In this document: positions 26,519 to 35,281 of the stretch, piece after piece
How the letters are laid out: each line of letters begins with the position of its first letter
How positions within the stretch are numbered: the first letter of the stretch is position 1
Assembly: GCA_031422315.1 (NCBI GenBank)
Contig: JANOQN010000003.1
Coordinates: 1 to 64,000 of the forward strand
Source of the DNA: JANNYA01 sp031422315
GTDB lineage: Bacteria; Pseudomonadota; Gammaproteobacteria; Xanthomonadales; SZUA-5
DNA length: 64,000 nt
Direction: 5' to 3'
The notes under the pieces: model-generated
What the model saw: the letters and a program-made list of their open reading frames with translations, nothing else
Databases searched by the model: none
Told to the model about the DNA's origin: nothing
Program-made: the position numbers and the translations under genes

Positions 26519-27892
26519 ATGCGCTTGACCCCAATTGCCCTTGCTGTGCTTATGTTGACGCTCTCCAGCGTTACCCGTGCAGAAAATTTAAGCGAAGCCT
26601 ATGCGCTGGCGCGCGCGAATGATCCGCAGCTTCAGCTGGCCGACGCAGCGCAGCGTGTGGCAGACGAAGCCATTGTGCAGGCGCGGAGCGTGCTTTTGCC
26701 GCAAGCCAATGCCACCGTAAGCGCAAGTAAATCGGAAGGCTCATCACCGCTACAAAACGATCAGAACGGCCTGATCGGCACAGCAGACGTGAGCTCGACG
26801 TCCAAGCAGCTCGATTTACAAGTCAATCAATCGATTTACGATCACGCCGATTACACCGCATTAGCAGCTGCGCGCGCGCGCGCCGAGCGGGCCAACTTTA
26901 GCTATCGCGCGGCTGAGCAAGCGCTGATTACCCGCGTGGCGCAAGCCTATTTTCAAGTTTTGACCACGCAAGATTCACTCACCAGCGCGCAGGCAGAAGC
27001 CAAAGCGGTTGAGCGTCAGTTGGATCAAGCCGAGCAGCGCTTCAATGTTGGTTTGACTGCCATTACTGACGTGCATGAAGCCAGGGCCCGGCGCGATGGC
27101 GCGGTGGCCGCGGCGATTTTGTCGGAAAATGAAGTTGACGATGCTTTTGCCGCGCTAACCGAAATCACTGGCAAAAATATTCAAACGGTGCCGAGCTTGA
27201 TCGAAACCATTCCGCTGGACCCGCCAAAGCCCGCCGATTGGCAGTCCTGGGTTGACACCGCAATTGCGCAAAATCCAGCATTGGCAGCTCGCTTAGCGGG
27301 TGAAAAAGCCGCACAAGCCGACATTAAAACCGCAAAAGCCGGGCACTACCCGACGGTGTCAAGTTTTTTGAACTACAACGATTCTTCGTTTAATCGCGAC
27401 ACCGATATTCCACGCTTTGGCACTACGCCCGCTTTTACCGTGAGCTCGGATACCGACAGCGACAACACGGTGGTCGGTATTCGCTTAAACGTGCCATTAT
27501 TTTCCGGATTTGCTACCAGCTCACGCGTTAAACAAGCCGTGATTCAAGCCGAATCAGCCAAAGATGAAGCCGAACAGGAGCGCCGCGCGATAACTCGGCA
27601 AACCCGCAATGCTTACCGTTCAGTGATTGCCGGCACCTCAGAAGTCAAAGCCCGTAGCCAAGCGCTGGTCAGCGCAAAAGCAGCGCTGGAGGCCACTGAG
27701 GCCGGTTTTGAAGTCGGCACCCGCACGCTAGTTGACGTGCTTTTAAGCCAGCAAATTTTGTTTCAAGCCGAACGCGATTACTCCAGAGCGCGGCATAACT
27801 ACTTACTCAGCAAACTTCGCTTAAAATCCGCCGCTGGCACGATCACCCCGGCAGACTTAAATGACGTCAACGCGCTTTTGCAAGCAAAATAA
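26519..27892 (+). CDS. tolC: TolC-family outer-membrane efflux channel
   Basis: 457 residues with a signal peptide (about 1-21). Two homologous halves each have long helices: the first begins NLSEAYALARANDPQL, and the second has VVGIRLNVPLFSGF followed by heptad-rich helices. It forms the outer-membrane/periplasmic tunnel of type I secretion and RND efflux. The start at 26519 follows AAAAGGA (26504-26510). obgE begins 51 nt later. Confidence 0.93.
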   Translation: MRLTPIALAVLMLTLSSVTRAENLSEAYALARANDPQLQLADAAQRVADEAIVQARSVLLPQANATVSASKSEGSSPLQNDQNGLIGTADVSSTSKQLDLQVNQSIYDHADYTALAAARARAERANFSYRAAEQALITRVAQAYFQVLTTQDSLTSAQAEAKAVERQLDQAEQRFNVGLTAITDVHEARARRDGAVAAAILSENEVDDAFAALTEITGKNIQTVPSLIETIPLDPPKPADWQSWVDTAIAQNPALAARLAGEKAAQADIKTAKAGHYPTVSSFLNYNDSSFNRDTDIPRFGTTPAFTVSSDTDSDNTVVGIRLNVPLFSGFATSSRVKQAVIQAESAKDEAEQERRAITRQTRNAYRSVIAGTSEVKARSQALVSAKAALEATEAGFEVGTRTLVDVLLSQQILFQAERDYSRARHNYLLSKLRLKSAAGTITPADLNDVNALLQAK

Positions 27893-27943
27893 CAAACTAG
27901 GCAAGCTAAATAACTTACCCAGCCGGCAACGCAGGCGCGCGTC

Positions 27944-29002
27944 ATGAAGTTCGTTGACGAAGCTAAAATCCACGTTTCCGCCGGCAAAGGCGGCGGTGGC
28001 GCGGTGAGTTTCCGGCGTGAGAAATTCATCCCGCTTGGTGGACCGGACGGCGGCGACGGTGGTGGCGGCGGATCGATTTATTTGCGCGCCGACGAAGGCT
28101 TAAACACGCTGGTCGATTTTCGCTATTTGCGCCGATTTAATGCCGATAACGGCATCAAAGGCTCGAGTCGCCAGTGCAATGGAGCCTCTGGCGTTGATCT
28201 GATCGTGCGCGTGCCGGTTGGTACTCAGGTCAGCGATGTCGACACCGATGAGATCATTGCCGATCTAACACTGCACGGGCAAACCGTGCTGGTAGCTCAG
28301 GGCGGTTTTGGCGGCAAAGGCAATATGCACTTTAAGAGCTCGACCAATCGCACGCCCATGCGCGCACTGCCGGGCACGGAAGGCGAAGAACGCGAATTGC
28401 AGTTGGAGCTTAAAGTGCTGGCCGATGTCGGTCTGTTGGGATTTCCGAATGCTGGCAAAAGTACGTTAATTCGCTCGATTTCCGCCGCAACCCCGAAAGT
28501 AGCTGACTACCCATTTACCACCTTGCACCCAAATTTGGGCGTAGTGCGCATGGAGATTGACCAAAGCTTTGTGGTGGCCGATATTCCCGGCATTATCGAA
28601 GGCGCAGCGGATGGCGCTGGGCTTGGCATAACCTTTTTGAAACACGTTCAGCGCACCGGTTTGCTTTGGCATATCGTCGATTTAGCGCCGTTTGATGAAA
28701 CTCAAAAACCGGTGCAGCAGGTTCGCGCGATAGTCAAAGAGCTGGCGAAATTTGATCCAGAATTGAGCAACAAGCCGCGCTGGCTGGTGTTTAACAAGAC
28801 CGATTTGTTAGACGAAAAAGAAGCAGAAAAGCGCGCAAAAGCGGCTGTGCGCACCCTGAAATGGACGGGACCTTGGTATCTGATATCCGGCTTAGCCAAA
28901 GCCAATCTCGACACACTGCTGTGGGATACCATGAAAACGCTCAATGCCCGCGCAAAAACCGCCACGCCAGCTAGGTTCGAGCGATTTACCCCGCTCGATT
29001 GA
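27944..29002 (+). CDS. obgE: Obg-family GTPase
   Basis: Ribosome-associated GTPase involved in 50S maturation and growth control. 352 residues. The Gly-rich Obg fold (about 1-158) begins MKFVDEAKIHVSAGKGGGG. The G domain has GFPNAGKST (G1), PFTTLHPN (G2), ADIPG (G3) and FNKTDL (G4). It is unusual in lacking rplU and rpmA immediately upstream; here tolC precedes it. Confidence 0.96.
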   Translation: MKFVDEAKIHVSAGKGGGGAVSFRREKFIPLGGPDGGDGGGGGSIYLRADEGLNTLVDFRYLRRFNADNGIKGSSRQCNGASGVDLIVRVPVGTQVSDVDTDEIIADLTLHGQTVLVAQGGFGGKGNMHFKSSTNRTPMRALPGTEGEERELQLELKVLADVGLLGFPNAGKSTLIRSISAATPKVADYPFTTLHPNLGVVRMEIDQSFVVADIPGIIEGAADGAGLGITFLKHVQRTGLLWHIVDLAPFDETQKPVQQVRAIVKELAKFDPELSNKPRWLVFNKTDLLDEKEAEKRAKAAVRTLKWTGPWYLISGLAKANLDTLLWDTMKTLNARAKTATPARFERFTPLD

Positions 29003-29040
29003 AGCAACCATCGGATAATTCACGCAATTAGCACCTCATT

Positions 29041-29068
29041 TGCGCGCTTTCTTAACTGATAGCGCGCA
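29041..29068. repeat. 8-bp inverted repeat upstream of acpP
   Basis: TGCGCGCT at 29041-29048 pairs with 29061-29068 across a 12-nt loop, between obgE and acpP. It has no T tract. It could contribute to ending obgE transcripts or to the acpP leader. Confidence 0.35.
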
Positions 29069-29163
29069 AAGCGCTTCCAAGTTTTGAGCAATCGCCCTAA
29101 AATCCCCCCACGAATCCCACAATCTTTCTTTCACCCAATGTTCCCCGGAGGAACCGAACCATC

Positions 29164-29403
29164 ATGAGCAGCATCGAAGAACGCGTCAAAAAAGTAGTCA
29201 TGAAGCAACTCAGCGTTAAAGAAGAGCAGGTCACGCTTAACGCCTCCTTTGCCGAAGACCTTGGCGCCGACTCGCTCGATCAAGTCGAGCTAGTGATGGA
29301 GCTAGAGAATGAGTTTAATTGCGAAATTCCTGACGAAGAAGCCGAAAAGATCACCAACGTCAAGCAAGCGGTTGAATACATTAAAGCGAACACCGCCGCT
29401 TAA
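29164..29403 (+). CDS. acpP: Acyl carrier protein
   Basis: 79-residue acidic carrier protein. Ser37 in GADSLDQVEL is the phosphopantetheine attachment site. It holds acyl chains for fatty-acid synthesis. The ATG follows a strong GGAGGA-type ribosome site (about 29146-29151). fabF follows 100 nt on, beyond a terminator, so part of the acpP message is probably monocistronic, fitting the high demand for ACP. The usual upstream fabD/fabG/fabH genes are absent. Confidence 0.97.
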   Translation: MSSIEERVKKVVMKQLSVKEEQVTLNASFAEDLGADSLDQVELVMELENEFNCEIPDEEAEKITNVKQAVEYIKANTAA

Positions 29404-29420
29404 TAGCGCATCCAAGCGAC

Positions 29421-29455
29421 AAAAACGGCGAGCCCAGCGGCTCGCCGTTTTTGTT
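29421..29455 (+). terminator. Rho-independent terminator between acpP and fabF
   Basis: A 13-bp stem (29421-29433 with 29440-29452) ends in a T run, and a short C-rich loop separates the arms. It lies 18 nt after the acpP stop and 50 nt before fabF. It should make acpP more abundant than fabF if read-through is partial. Confidence 0.9.
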
Positions 29456-29502
29456 TGAGCTACCCCAAAAAATTCAGATTGATTTGAGTGAGGTCACGTC
29501 AC

Positions 29503-30741
29503 ATGAGCAAACGTCGCGTTGTAGTTACAGGCATGGGTATTGTTTCACCGGTCGGCAATACGCTTGCTGGCGCATGGCAAAATGTAGTGGATGGCGTGAG
29601 TGGCATCGGCCCAATCGCGCATTTGCAGGCCACCGAACTTGCCGTCAAATTCGGCGGTCCGATTCGGGACTTTGATCCGGCGGCCTATATTTCCCCGAAA
29701 GACGTCCGCAAAATGGATCCGTTTATTCATTACGGCATTGCCGCCGCCAGCGATGCGCTTAAAGACAGCGGCTTGGAAGTGACCGATGCCAATCGCGCCC
29801 GTATCGGCGTGGCTGTAGGTGCCGGCATTGGCGGCATTCACGGCATCGAAGCCACCTGCGAGATATACTTTAAATCCGGCCCAAAACGCATATCACCGTT
29901 CTTTGTGCCGAGCACCATTATCAATATGGCCGCTGGACATATTTCGATTCAATTTGGCCTGCGCGGCCCGAACATCGCCATCGTGACCGCCTGCACCACC
30001 GGCACCCACAATATCGGCATGGCCATGCGCTTAATTCAAGCGGGTGACGCTGACGCCATGCTGGCTGGCGGCACCGAACACGGCACCACCCCGACCTCAA
30101 TGGGCGGATTTATCCAAGCGCGCGCGCTATCGGGCAGCACTGGCGATCCGACCAAGGCATCACGCCCGTGGGATCAGGATCGCGATGGCTTCGTGCTCAG
30201 CGATGGCGCTGGCATTTTGATGCTGGAAGAATTCGAACACGCCAAAGCACGCGGTGCCCGCATCTACGCTGAGCTAGTCGGCTTTGGTATGAGCGCCGAC
30301 GCGCATCACATGACCGCACCGGTGGAAGATGGCTCCGGCGCAGCATTGGCGATGGACAACGCACTGAGAAACGCCGAGCTTGCGCCAGAGTCTGTGGATT
30401 ACCTAAACGCGCACGCCACCTCCACGCCGATGGGCGACGCCGCTGAAGTGTGCGCCATCAAGCGCAGCCTGGGCGCACACGCGTACAAAACGATGGTCAG
30501 CTCGACCAAGAGCGTCACCGGCCATCTTTTGGGCGCTGCGGGCGGCGTTGAAGCTATTTTCAGCGCCTTAGCGATTCACCACGGCATTATTCCGCCGACC
30601 ATGAACTTAGATAAAGCCTCACCCGACTGCGATTTGGACTTCGTGCCGAAAACCGCGCGCGAAAAGCCCATCAAAGTAGCGATGAGCAATTCGTTTGGAT
30701 TTGGTGGCACGAATGGGACGCTGATATTTAGTAAGGTTTAG
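29503..30741 (+). CDS. fabF: 3-oxoacyl-ACP synthase II
   Basis: Elongating beta-ketoacyl-ACP synthase. 412 residues. Catalytic Cys164 in TACTTGTHN, and His residues in NAHATSTPMGD and TKSVTGHLLGAAGG complete the Cys-His-His triad. The C-terminus has NSFGFGGTN. ATG 29503 is preferred; GAGTGAGG precedes it, and the upstream GTG 29488 would add five residues without support. Confidence 0.97.
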   Translation: MSKRRVVVTGMGIVSPVGNTLAGAWQNVVDGVSGIGPIAHLQATELAVKFGGPIRDFDPAAYISPKDVRKMDPFIHYGIAAASDALKDSGLEVTDANRARIGVAVGAGIGGIHGIEATCEIYFKSGPKRISPFFVPSTIINMAAGHISIQFGLRGPNIAIVTACTTGTHNIGMAMRLIQAGDADAMLAGGTEHGTTPTSMGGFIQARALSGSTGDPTKASRPWDQDRDGFVLSDGAGILMLEEFEHAKARGARIYAELVGFGMSADAHHMTAPVEDGSGAALAMDNALRNAELAPESVDYLNAHATSTPMGDAAEVCAIKRSLGAHAYKTMVSSTKSVTGHLLGAAGGVEAIFSALAIHHGIIPPTMNLDKASPDCDLDFVPKTAREKPIKVAMSNSFGFGGTNGTLIFSKV

Positions 30742-31084
30742 GTTGAATTGAAATTGGCTATTGGAATGCAGTGCTAGGCTCGGCAATCCTGAGGCAGAAT
30801 CTAGTTTTGTGAACTAGAATTTATTTCTGAGCTGAAGTTTGTGCAACGGCGATGCAAAAAGACGCGAGCGAACGCCGTTCTATTCAGCTAAAACAAGCTC
30901 TTTCTTTTAGACATAACTAATTGTTTTTAATTAAGTTTTGCTAGTTTTTTGATGGTTGATGCTAATCGCACTTCGCGCTTTTGCAAAATCCGAGCAGGTC
31001 GCAAACCCTTGCCGCTCGGATTTTGCAATACCGCAAAACATGCGCTCAATAAGCTTGCTGAAATCAACCAGCAGACCAAACAGC
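30742..31084. other. 343-bp region with a 15-bp perfect inverted repeat
   Basis: TTGCAAAATCCGAGC at 30981-30995 is the exact reverse complement of 31014-31028, with an 18-nt loop. It lies 57 nt before the start of the large secreted protein. Smaller inverted repeats occur at 30801-30817 and 30845-30879. No gene is seen. The main repeat could be an operator, a transcript structure, or a fabF transcript end. Confidence 0.65.
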
Positions 31085-33661
31085 ATGCGCCTAATTCAAA
31101 CCCTTATTTTTGCCATTGCCTGCGCTAATGCAGCGCCATTGCTTGCCCAAACTGCCGGAGCTGACGGCCCGATCTCGCGTGACATCACTACGCAGTTAAA
31201 AGCCGAGCTAACGCGCGCATGCAAAAATTTGGACAACTCCCCGCTTATCACCACGCCGCCTTGTGTGGTCAACTTTCCTGCCCGGGTTATGGTCAATGGA
31301 ACGCTAATTACCGGCGATATGCCGCCAATTATTGTTGATGATCGGCTTTGGGTCGAAGTGTCATCGTTGCTATCGGCGCTCAACTGGAACATCGCTTGGG
31401 ACGGCGCTACGCGGCGCGTCACTTCAACGCGTGACGATTTTATTATGCAGCTCACGCACGGTAGTCGAACCGTTAATCGCAAAGTCACGGGGTACAGCGC
31501 GCCTGCTTTTTTACTGGACGCAAGCATGACCCCTTTCGCATCCATTCCGCGCGGAAAAACCCTGATACCGCTGGCTGCCATCGCTGATCTGACTGGCACT
31601 GATGTGAGCTGGAGTGCCAGTGATCGAACAGCAAGTATCACGCGCGGCACGCCGTATTTCTATGATCGCAAGCCGGATGGGTCAGGCGCTGACATCATGT
31701 TCAACAACATGCGCTATGTGGGCCCGGGTGGCAGCAGCGCGTGCGCCGCAGGCAGCAGTTTTGACTGGCGTGTGCGCTATTGTGTTGACAGCGCAAAATT
31801 TGCACTCGGCAATTTCCCTGAGCTGTTTCGCGCACGTGCTCGAGAACTCGGGTTTACGGATGCCAACAGCAATCGCTGGCCGATTGAGCAGCTGATCACC
31901 GTGATTGACAGTAGTGGGCTGCGCGGGCGCAACACCGAACAGGTCATCGCGGAATTTGAATCGCACACAGAAGTTTTTGGTTTGCCATTTGATAATCATG
32001 ATATTTCAACCCCGGGTATGTTCTCCGTAACCGGTGGCAACCGAAAGGATTTTAAGCAATCTGAAGCTACCCTCCCGCCGTTTATTATGTCGGGCCGTCG
32101 CCAAACGGATCAGATGGTGCGCATGCTCTACGCCATGCTACCGAGCGATGTAACCAGCAAAGTCGCATTCTTGCAAGCGGATCGCGTTGCACAAAACCCG
32201 CGTGCTTATCTTGACTATATTCGCAGCAAAGAACGCGCCGTGCTGGTGGGCTCCTTCAAAGGCGCGCGCAGCATTGAAAGTGAGGCTGATGAGTTGCATC
32301 AAGCGCTGGTCACTCGGCATCAGCGCGAGTTATTTAAGCTGCGCAACACGCTAGCGCTGCTTAATTCAATGAACATTCCGGTATCAAACGTGCTGTATGG
32401 CATGGGCGATTCCAAAACCGTGTTCGCCAATGGCATTCGCAACAGTCTGCAAGTTCGATTCAACAATATCCTCACCGCAGCTGGCTACGCGAACTTGATC
32501 GCTAATGGTTCGTCCAAACTGAGCTGGGGCGCTGATGAATTGCAAGCCTCTGCATTTGCTAAAGAATTGTCGAGCTATAAAGTGTTTGTCTACGCCAGCA
32601 ATCCTGATGCGTTGCACGTATGGGATGCATTGGCCGATACCGAGACGCTGGTGCGAGAGAAAATCGGCACGATGAAACTAACGCGCGTGAATACGGCGGC
32701 TGAGGCTGATTTGAAAGTCTACATTTTGAATCGCGAGCCGAGCATTGGCCTGAAAATTCTCAATCGAAACTTAAGCCCTGAAAATTGCCCGGCTGTAGCA
32801 GCTGGCAAACCACCGATCGACTGCAGAATTTCAAATGGTGCAAGTTGCATAGCGGGAACAACGGGTTGCAAACGCGTCTATTCTGACGATGGTCGCTTTA
32901 GTGATCGCACTTACACGGGCGATCGCGTCAGCTGGACCGTTGAAAATGCCGCGCAAGCCAGCCATGACCAAGCATTCGCCAGCAAACTTGCAGCAATTCC
33001 CGCAAGCGAGCGCGCTAGCAGCATCATTATTGACGCCCGCGTACCCAACGGCGCTTGGAACAAAATCGGTGCGCCAGTCAGCACCGATTGGCTGATCTAC
33101 TCGGCTTGGGGCACGTTTGCTAACAATTTTGGACTAGCGGTTGCGCAGGCCAAAGTACTGCACCATGCAAGAGCAGCTAGTTTGCCTGTCAACGTAGCTG
33201 CTAATTCGCGCCGCATGCTGCTTGAAGCAGTCGCACATGACGTATATGCCAATGGGTTTTTCGAAGCTCAACGCGCCAGCTTTGAAACGACGCATCAGAG
33301 TTTTACCGAGCGCTTAGCCGCAATTGGCGTTAACTTCGTTCATCAGCAGGGCTACAGCGCGAATGACACTGTCAAAGTTTTCACGCTGCTCAATACCCAC
33401 GTCAATGAAAAAATGCGCGCACACTTCCCCACGCTGCCAGCGGGCACCAAGCTGCATGTCAGCGCACAGTTTTGGCGCACGTTTGAAAGCGCGGTGCATC
33501 TTTATCCGGTCGGCCCGGGCGAGCTGCTTACGCCCGGGTTGTATCGCACCGATGCAAAGTTTGGCAACGCGCAGTCTATGGACAGCGTGCTTTCACCGCT
33601 GTTTCCAGCAACAGGTTCTGATGTAATCAATCGGATAACTTTGCAAAGCGCTTCGAACTAA
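31085..33661 (+). CDS. Large secreted protein: copper-amine-oxidase N-terminal domain plus DUF4127-like region
   Basis: 858 residues with a signal peptide (about 1-21, LLA-QT). Residues about 65-185 hold two repeats of the type V.VNG.......P.I.DDRLWVEVSSL, matching the copper amine oxidase N-terminal (stalk) domain. The remaining part has GADELQASAFA with an alternating strand pattern, an AEADLKVYILN segment, and a late YSAWGTFANNFGLAVAQA segment. These resemble DUF4127, a family of unknown function often encoded with that stalk domain. ATG 31085 is chosen because the signal peptide begins there; upstream in-frame codons run through the inverted repeat. The family assignment is from memory. 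Confidence 0.6.
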   Translation: MRLIQTLIFAIACANAAPLLAQTAGADGPISRDITTQLKAELTRACKNLDNSPLITTPPCVVNFPARVMVNGTLITGDMPPIIVDDRLWVEVSSLLSALNWNIAWDGATRRVTSTRDDFIMQLTHGSRTVNRKVTGYSAPAFLLDASMTPFASIPRGKTLIPLAAIADLTGTDVSWSASDRTASITRGTPYFYDRKPDGSGADIMFNNMRYVGPGGSSACAAGSSFDWRVRYCVDSAKFALGNFPELFRARARELGFTDANSNRWPIEQLITVIDSSGLRGRNTEQVIAEFESHTEVFGLPFDNHDISTPGMFSVTGGNRKDFKQSEATLPPFIMSGRRQTDQMVRMLYAMLPSDVTSKVAFLQADRVAQNPRAYLDYIRSKERAVLVGSFKGARSIESEADELHQALVTRHQRELFKLRNTLALLNSMNIPVSNVLYGMGDSKTVFANGIRNSLQVRFNNILTAAGYANLIANGSSKLSWGADELQASAFAKELSSYKVFVYASNPDALHVWDALADTETLVREKIGTMKLTRVNTAAEADLKVYILNREPSIGLKILNRNLSPENCPAVAAGKPPIDCRISNGASCIAGTTGCKRVYSDDGRFSDRTYTGDRVSWTVENAAQASHDQAFASKLAAIPASERASSIIIDARVPNGAWNKIGAPVSTDWLIYSAWGTFANNFGLAVAQAKVLHHARAASLPVNVAANSRRMLLEAVAHDVYANGFFEAQRASFETTHQSFTERLAAIGVNFVHQQGYSANDTVKVFTLLNTHVNEKMRAHFPTLPAGTKLHVSAQFWRTFESAVHLYPVGPGELLTPGLYRTDAKFGNAQSMDSVLSPLFPATGSDVINRITLQSASN

Positions 33662-33715
33662 CTAAGCGGGTGTGCTTTAAGCAATGTCACTAACTTAAGC
33701 TAGCAACTAAAATTT

Positions 33716-33773
33716 CGTCACCCTGCGCGTAGTCGCAGGGTCCATGGATTCTGCGACTGCGCGCACGGTGACG
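33716..33773. repeat. Long imperfect palindromic genomic repeat
   Basis: A 58-bp near-palindrome. The left arm, CGTCACCCTGCGCG..., matches the reverse complement of the right arm at about 23 of 26 positions. CGTCA...TGACG ends are typical of dispersed REP/MITE-like elements. It lies beside the Fic remnant. Confidence 0.75.
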
Positions 33774-33804
33774 TGCGCCCCTTTCGCCTAAAGCAGGGTC
33801 AACC

Positions 33805-34014
33805 TGCTACCGCCTATTTGAGCTGCTGCCTTTGATGCCGCGATTTAGCATTGATTTGGTTCGGCAAAAGCTAAGCATCAGCTTTCCCACTGCGAGCGCT
33901 GCGGTCAAAATACTGACCGATCTGGGCATAACTTCGGAGCTAACCGGCCAAAAGAAAAACCGCCACTATAGTTATCAATGCTATATCGAATTGCTTTCTA
34001 GGCAGGAAAGTTAA
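33805..34014 (+). pseudogene. C-terminal remnant of a Fic-family protein
   Basis: The frame encodes LFELLP...SIDLVRQ, then SFPTASAAVKIL, DLGITSELTG and a final YQCYIELL. This is the winged-helix tail that follows the Fic domain in many Fic proteins. The AMPylating core (HPFxxGNGR) and everything upstream are missing; the frame runs instead into the palindromic repeat at 33716-33773. No ribosome site. A small frame, 34024-34134, follows without recognisable content. Confidence 0.7.
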
Positions 34015-34130
34015 ACAGCTAAGATGGATTCAGTAGCGGCGAATAACGCAATAGCATTAGTCAAAAAATTTGCGTGGATAGGAAAATTCGATACCGATTT
34101 TGAAGCAAATTTCCCTGACCACCCCAAACC

Positions 34131-35012
34131 CTAGCGCCTTCGAACCGCCACACTCACCATCAAACCGATGGCCAACACCATAAAGCCAAGCGCCCACGGA
34201 TTGTTAGCCGGTGCTGCCACTACCACACGCGGCGTGCCACCAGTGATCTGACCCGACGTGCCAAAGCGAACGTTGTCAATCGCAAAACCTGCTGGCTCCG
34301 CGCCGACCAAACTAAACAGCAGGCCTGCAATGGTTTCAGTGCGATCTGCAGTTGCCAAGCCCAAAAACTCAATGCCGGTACCAATGTTTGAAACCGAGCC
34401 TATCACCGTGCCGTCGCGGCGGAATGCGGTGATTGCAGTGCCACCTACAGCATTAAAAAAGCCGCCATCTAAGCCGACCGCCGCTTGGTTGCTACTAAAA
34501 TGCATTGCGATCGCGCCGTTGAACAGCGGCGTGCCGGACAAAATCGGCGAAGTCGGATTAGAGCCATCGTTTTGGATGAAAGCGTTCGGTGAGCTAGCTA
34601 ATAAAGTAAGCGGATTGGTCGGCGCGCCCACTACGCAACCTGTTAACGCAGCGCCCGTGGGGCAAGTAGCCGCAGTACCCAAGGATTGCCCCGCGAAAAA
34701 GCCCTGAAACGTTACCGTAGGGGAACTAGCACCGCCGCCATAGCTCGCCGCTGGATAGACCGGGTTATTGGTGGCAAGCGGAAACTCAGAAAAGGTAATG
34801 CGGCCAGAGCCAGCGGTAAAATCAGCTGCGGTTACGCGAATAATGCCAGCGCCTTGCGGCGCACCAATCAAACTATTGATCGAACGAACATCGCTGGGTT
34901 TGAGCGCCAAAGTGCCGCCGCTGTTGCTGGATGCGGACGGCACTTGCGCCGAAGCCGTGCAGGCAGCCGCCAAAAATAAACTACTTGCGATGAAAGAAAC
35001 TAATTTAGCCAT
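34131..35012 (-). CDS. Secreted protein with CTERM-like C-terminal anchor
   Basis: 293 residues with a signal peptide (about 1-24, ASA-QV). The mature part is rich in Gly, Ala, Ser and Thr, with a beta-sandwich look (FSEFPLATNNPVYP, FAIDNVRFGT). The last 25 residues, starting NNPWALGFM, form one helix ending VAVRRR, as in PEP-CTERM-type sorting tails, but the PEP/IPTL tripeptide is not clear. ATG 35012 is chosen because the signal peptide begins there; the longer frame to 35237 is not supported. Divergent from the ADOP permease. Confidence 0.65.
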   Translation of the reverse strand: MAKLVSFIASSLFLAAACTASAQVPSASSNSGGTLALKPSDVRSINSLIGAPQGAGIIRVTAADFTAGSGRITFSEFPLATNNPVYPAASYGGGASSPTVTFQGFFAGQSLGTAATCPTGAALTGCVVGAPTNPLTLLASSPNAFIQNDGSNPTSPILSGTPLFNGAIAMHFSSNQAAVGLDGGFFNAVGGTAITAFRRDGTVIGSVSNIGTGIEFLGLATADRTETIAGLLFSLVGAEPAGFAIDNVRFGTSGQITGGTPRVVVAAPANNPWALGFMVLAIGLMVSVAVRRR

Positions 35013-35281
35013 GATGGGTTGCGCTTCGGTTTTGAGAGGCTCAAATCTAGTTGATTTCTTTGTGCCTGCTAACCCCCCGAATGAGGGGGAATAGCGGAGC
35101 ATCCAAATCACAAACCAAGTAAAAAGTCCTGAAAAAACAAGCAAGAATCCAGGCACCGAGCCTAATGTCATAATAAGTTGTCCGCTATTCCTAAGGCAAC
35201 GCATCCAAAAAAGCGATGCGAAAACAGTTTCTGGCACACATCATGCTAAAACGATTTCTTAGTCAAACTTAGTCCTCAACC

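Noticed and set aside
35013..35237. N-terminal extension of the CTERM-like protein
   Set aside because: A good signal peptide begins at 35012; the upstream frame has no ribosome site and reads through a C/G-run hairpin.
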